DNA of 64,000 nt from Pagrus major (Eukaryota; Chordata; Actinopteri; Spariformes; Sparidae). This document shows, in pieces, positions 61,030-64,000 of the stretch; the first letter of the stretch is position 1, and every line of letters starts with the position of its first letter. Both the position numbers and the translations under genes were made by a program. The stretch covers positions 28,765,879-28,829,878 of the forward strand of contig NC_133237.1 in NCBI RefSeq assembly GCF_040436345.1. The letters are read 5' to 3'. The notes beneath the pieces are model-generated. The model was not told where the DNA came from. It searched no databases and was given only the letters and a program-made list of their open reading frames with translations.

Positions 61030-61600
61030 TACAGATCCTTGAGATCCTTGAGTGGGGTTTGGGGGTCCTTTAGGTGCTTTCAGAGGTCCTTGAACAGGTT
61101 AGAGGTCCTGGAAGATGCTGCGGTGGTCCTTGAGGAGGTTATAGAAGTTCTTGATTTGAGCGTATAGGTCCTTCCTGAGAGTGTCGAGGTCCTTCATGAG
61201 GGTGTTGAGGTCCTTCCTGAGAGTGTCGAGGTCCTTGAGCAGGTTATAGATGATGTTGGGGCGATGCTGAGATCATTAAAGATTTTGTTGATGTCCTTGA
61301 GCCTGTTACAGAGGTCCTTGAAGAGGCTGGGGGCACCTGAGGAGGTTGTAGCGGTCCTTGAGCATCTTGTTCAGGCCTGTGAATAGGTCCTTGAATAGGG
61401 GTAGAAAGGAGAGCACTGACATCCTTAAGGAGGCTGTACAGGTCCTTGAGCAGTTTGTTGAGGTCCTTGAGGAGGTTGTAGAGGTCCTTGAGCCGGTTCT
61501 TGAGGTTCTTGAGAAGGTCTCAGAGAACTTCAGTGAGGTTCGACTGGTCTTTGAGGAGTTTCCAGGGGTTCTTTACAAGGTCTTGAGGGTTTTTGAACCT
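61030..61600 (+). repeat. Degenerate AGGTCCTTGAG tandem array
   Basis: The core GAGGTCCTTGAG(C/G)AGG with GTTGTAGAGG or TGTTGAGG linkers recurs about 17-20 times with 18-36 base spacing. The 109-residue Val/Leu/Glu frame at 61358-61687 follows from the repeat and has no other support. Confidence 0.85.
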
Positions 61601-61804
61601 GCTTTGATACCTGCTTTGAACAGTCAGCTGACATCCAATCAGAGAGCAGTATTCATGTGTGTGTGGTGTAAACAGACAAAGAGATAAACATAAACAGTCA
61701 GTGTGGTCAGACTCAGAGCTCCTCCAAACATTCCTGTTAAAGTTCAGCTGCAGGAGGCGGAGTCCGCCACCGACCGGGTTATGATTTAAACTTGGTTATT
61801 TCTG

Positions 61805-61808
<4 letters not shown>

Positions 61809-61836
<28 letters not shown>

Positions 61837-61837
61837 C
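61809..61837 (+). repeat. (GT)n microsatellite
   Basis: About 14 GT units. Confidence 0.95.
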
Positions 61838-62092
61838 ACCACACCCAGCGCTCACACTGAGGGTAAAGGTTGGCTGTTGTGTTTATGATGTCACATGACA
61901 CATGGTGGGCGTGGCTCCAGACTCTGAGCCTCTCGGTCTGTTTTCTGTGAACTGCTCCTTTAAATTCTTTGTCTCTTCTGATTGGTCGACGGGGCGTGTC
62001 CGGCCACAAAGCCTCAACCTCGGTTTAATGATTGACAGCTCTGCTCGGTTTATTTTCTCACACACTTCAGTCCTGTGGTCGCACCGAGGAGG

Positions 62093-62094
<2 letters not shown>

Positions 62095-62131
<37 letters not shown>
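62095..62131 (+). repeat. (GT)n microsatellite
   Basis: About 17 GT units, 48 bases upstream of a poly(G) run. Confidence 0.95.
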
Positions 62132-62133
<2 letters not shown>

Positions 62134-62179
62134 TGTGTGTTACATTCCTGGCGGGGTGGGTGTGGCTCAGAGACAAGCC

Positions 62180-62199
62180 GGGGGGGGGGGGGGGGGGGG
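62180..62199 (+). repeat. 20-base poly(G) run
   Basis: Uninterrupted G20, able to form a G-quadruplex. Assembly length of such runs is often unreliable. Confidence 0.9.
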
Positions 62200-62565
62200 T
62201 CGGCTCCATTCCAGCTCCTCAGGCTCTCACACACACCTGAGCCAGGTGTGTTCAGGTGTGTTCAGGTGTGTGTGAGTCACAGCAGGTTCACTCTTCACTG
62301 CATCAGATAAACAGAAACACAACAAACAGGAAGTCTTTAAATCTATACATTAATTTATCGATCAGAAGTTTAATGATCATCTCACAATCTGCTGAGTACG
62401 GAGGCCTCCCAAAGTGTGTGTCCCTGCTGATTGGTTGTCTGGCAGCTGTGGGCGTGGCTTATGTGTGATGACCAATGAGAGTAGAGAGTGTTTGAAAACA
62501 ACGATAGCTTCTCCAGAGGTTAGCGTAGCTGCTACAGCATCAGTTGGGGCTTTTCCAAACACGTA

Positions 62566-64000
62566 TGACTCAGTTTGACTCGACTCGGCTCGACTTGGTT
62601 CGACTCAGTTTGACTCGGTCCGACTCGGCTCGACTCGGTTTGACTCGCCTCGACTCAGTTGGACTCGGTTGAACTCGGCTCGACTCGGCTCAACTCAGTT
62701 CGACTCGGTTCGACTTGGCTCGACTCGGTTCGACTCGGTTTGACCTGGCTCGACTCAGCTCGACTCGGTTCGACTCGGTTCGACTCGGCTCGACTTGGTT
62801 CGACTCAGCTCGACTCGGTTGAACTCGGCTCGACTCGGTTGAACTCGGCTCGACTCGGTTCGACTCAGCTCGACTCGGTTGAACTCGGCTCGACTCGGCT
62901 CAACTCAGTTCGACTCAGCTCGACTCGGTTGAACTCGGCTCGACTCGGCTCAACTCAGTTCGACTCGGCTCGACTCGGTTCGACTCGGTTCGACTCGGCT
63001 CGACTTGGTTCGACTCAGTTTGACTCGGTTTGACCCGGCTCGACTCGGCTCGACTCGGCTCGACTCGGTTCGACTCGGTTCGACTCGGCTCGACTTGGTT
63101 TGACTCAGTTTGACTCGGTTTGACCCGGCTTGACTCGGCTCGACTCAGCTCGTCTCGGTTGAACTCGGTTCGACTCGGCTCGACTTGGTTCGACTCAGTT
63201 TGACTCGGTTTGACTCGGTTCGACTCAGCTCGACTCGGCTTGACTTGGTTCGACTCGGTTTGACTCAGTTGGACTCGGCTCGACTCGGTTTGACTCAGTT
63301 CGACTCAGTTCGACTCAGCTCGACTCGGTTTGACTCAGTTCGACTCAGTTCGACTCAGCTCGACTCAGCTCGACTCGGCTCGACTTGGTTCGACTCGGTT
63401 TGACTCAGTTGGACTCGGCTCGACTCGGTTTGACTCAGTTCGACTCAGTTCGACTCAGCTCGACTCGGTTTGACTCAGTTCGACTCAGCTCGACTCGGTT
63501 TGACTCAGTTTGACTCGGTTTGACTCGGTTCGACTCAGCTCGACTCGGCTCGACTTGGTTCGACTCGGTTTGACTCAGTTGGACTCGGCTCGACTCGGTT
63601 TGACTCAGTTCGACTCAGTTCGACTCAGCTCGACTCGGTTTGACTCAGTTCGACTCAGTTCGACTCAGCTCGACTCAGCTCGACTCGGCTCGACTCGGTT
63701 TGACCCGGCTCGACTCGGCTCGACTCGGCTCAGTTCGACTCAGTTTGACTCGGTTTGACCCGGCTCGACTCGGCTCGACTCGGTTCGACTCGGTTTGACT
63801 CGGCTCGACTTGGTTCGACTCAGTTTGACTCGGTTTGACCCGGCTCGACTCGGTTTGACTCAGTTCGACTCAGTTCGACTCAGCTCGACTCAGCTCGACT
63901 CGGCTCGACTCGGTTTGACCCGGCTCGACTCGGCTCGACTCGGCTCAGTTCGACTCAGTTTGACTCGGTTTGACCCGGCTCGACTCGGCTCGACTTGGTT
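62566..64000 (+). repeat. CpG-rich 10-bp satellite, runs off the right edge
   Basis: About 143 units of the decamer CGACTCGGTT with variants at four positions (CG or TG start, CGG or CAG, CT or TT end, TTGG). The 10-bp period is kept with almost no slips. Larger blocks are duplicated: the landmark TGACTCAGTTGGACTCGGCT occurs at 63261, 63401 and 63571. Plus-strand open frames such as LDSARLGSTR are read-through of the decamer. Confidence 0.96.

Noticed and set aside
61358..61687. 109-codon Val/Leu/Glu coiled-coil-like frame
   Set aside because: Translation of the degenerate AGGTCCTTGAG array.
62659..63758. LDSARLGSTR-type frames
   Set aside because: Decamer satellite; the period of 10 gives a 30-bp coding repeat in every frame without stops.
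62566..64000. CRISPR-like array of short regular repeats
   Set aside because: Uniform decamers without spacers in a eukaryotic genome; it is a satellite.
1..64000. tRNA or rRNA genes
   Set aside because: I saw no A/B-box tRNA pattern with foldable cloverleaf and no rRNA-like stretch; a tRNAscan run would settle it.

Overview
The window looks like about 64 kb of a teleost fish nuclear genome. There are no bacterial features. Evidence for fish: the mix of transposons (piggyBac, P/THAP, hAT, Tc1, ISL2EU/Harbinger-like and Crypton-like DNA elements, plus Tx1-type and esterase-carrying LINEs), very dense (CA)n/(CT)n microsatellites and minisatellites, spliced host exons with GT-AG borders, and two host-type genes with fish relatives (a CD38/BST1-like ADP-ribosyl cyclase and a SE-cephalotoxin-like secreted protein). 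The species cannot be named from the sequence alone.

Layout. 1-875: 5' end of a minus-strand piggyBac element cut by the window edge. 876-4030: no recognisable gene, some degenerate repeats. 4.0-19.6 kb: a nested transposon block bounded by two inverted arrays of an 88-bp unit. It holds a frameshifted P-element/THAP transposase (minus), an internally deleted hAT with perfect 8-bp target duplication, purine minisatellites, a decayed Crypton-like tyrosine recombinase (plus), an orphan SAM-like exon (minus) and a complete hAT/Charlie-type transposon with an intact 615-residue transposase. 20.2-23.0 kb: a single-exon coiled-coil protein gene (minus) whose 3' end has been amplified in 360-bp steps. 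23.8-27.1 kb: remains of an ISL2EU/Harbinger-like element (THAP gene plus, Myb/SANT-type tail minus). 27.6-29.1 kb: a CT-rich minisatellite.

29.1-38.7 kb is a LINE graveyard and nursery. A full-length two-ORF LINE with both ORFs open is followed by a 5'-truncated, almost identical copy on the same strand, then by a Tx1-type LINE with a 16-bp target duplication. That last insertion sits on the 3' splice site of a CD38-like exon and duplicates the splice acceptor. Four CD38-like exons follow (38.7-40.1 kb) with the key catalytic positions kept, but one exon junction is out of phase and two conserved cysteines are missing. Upstream exons were not found.

43.4-54.5 kb carries an L1-like fragment, MITEs, a Tc1 element (48.1-51.1 kb) that itself hosts a hAT MITE and a long fold-back element, and an intact SE-cephalotoxin-like gene (51.5-53.1 kb). 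A direct duplication (44.5 and 53.7 kb) brackets this gene.

54-64 kb is almost entirely tandem repeats: a CA array, a 1.57-kb 9-bp minisatellite that reads as collagen-like Gly-X-Y, a CT minisatellite with a 480-bp higher-order unit, a degenerate array at 61 kb, and a CpG-rich 10-bp satellite running off the right edge.
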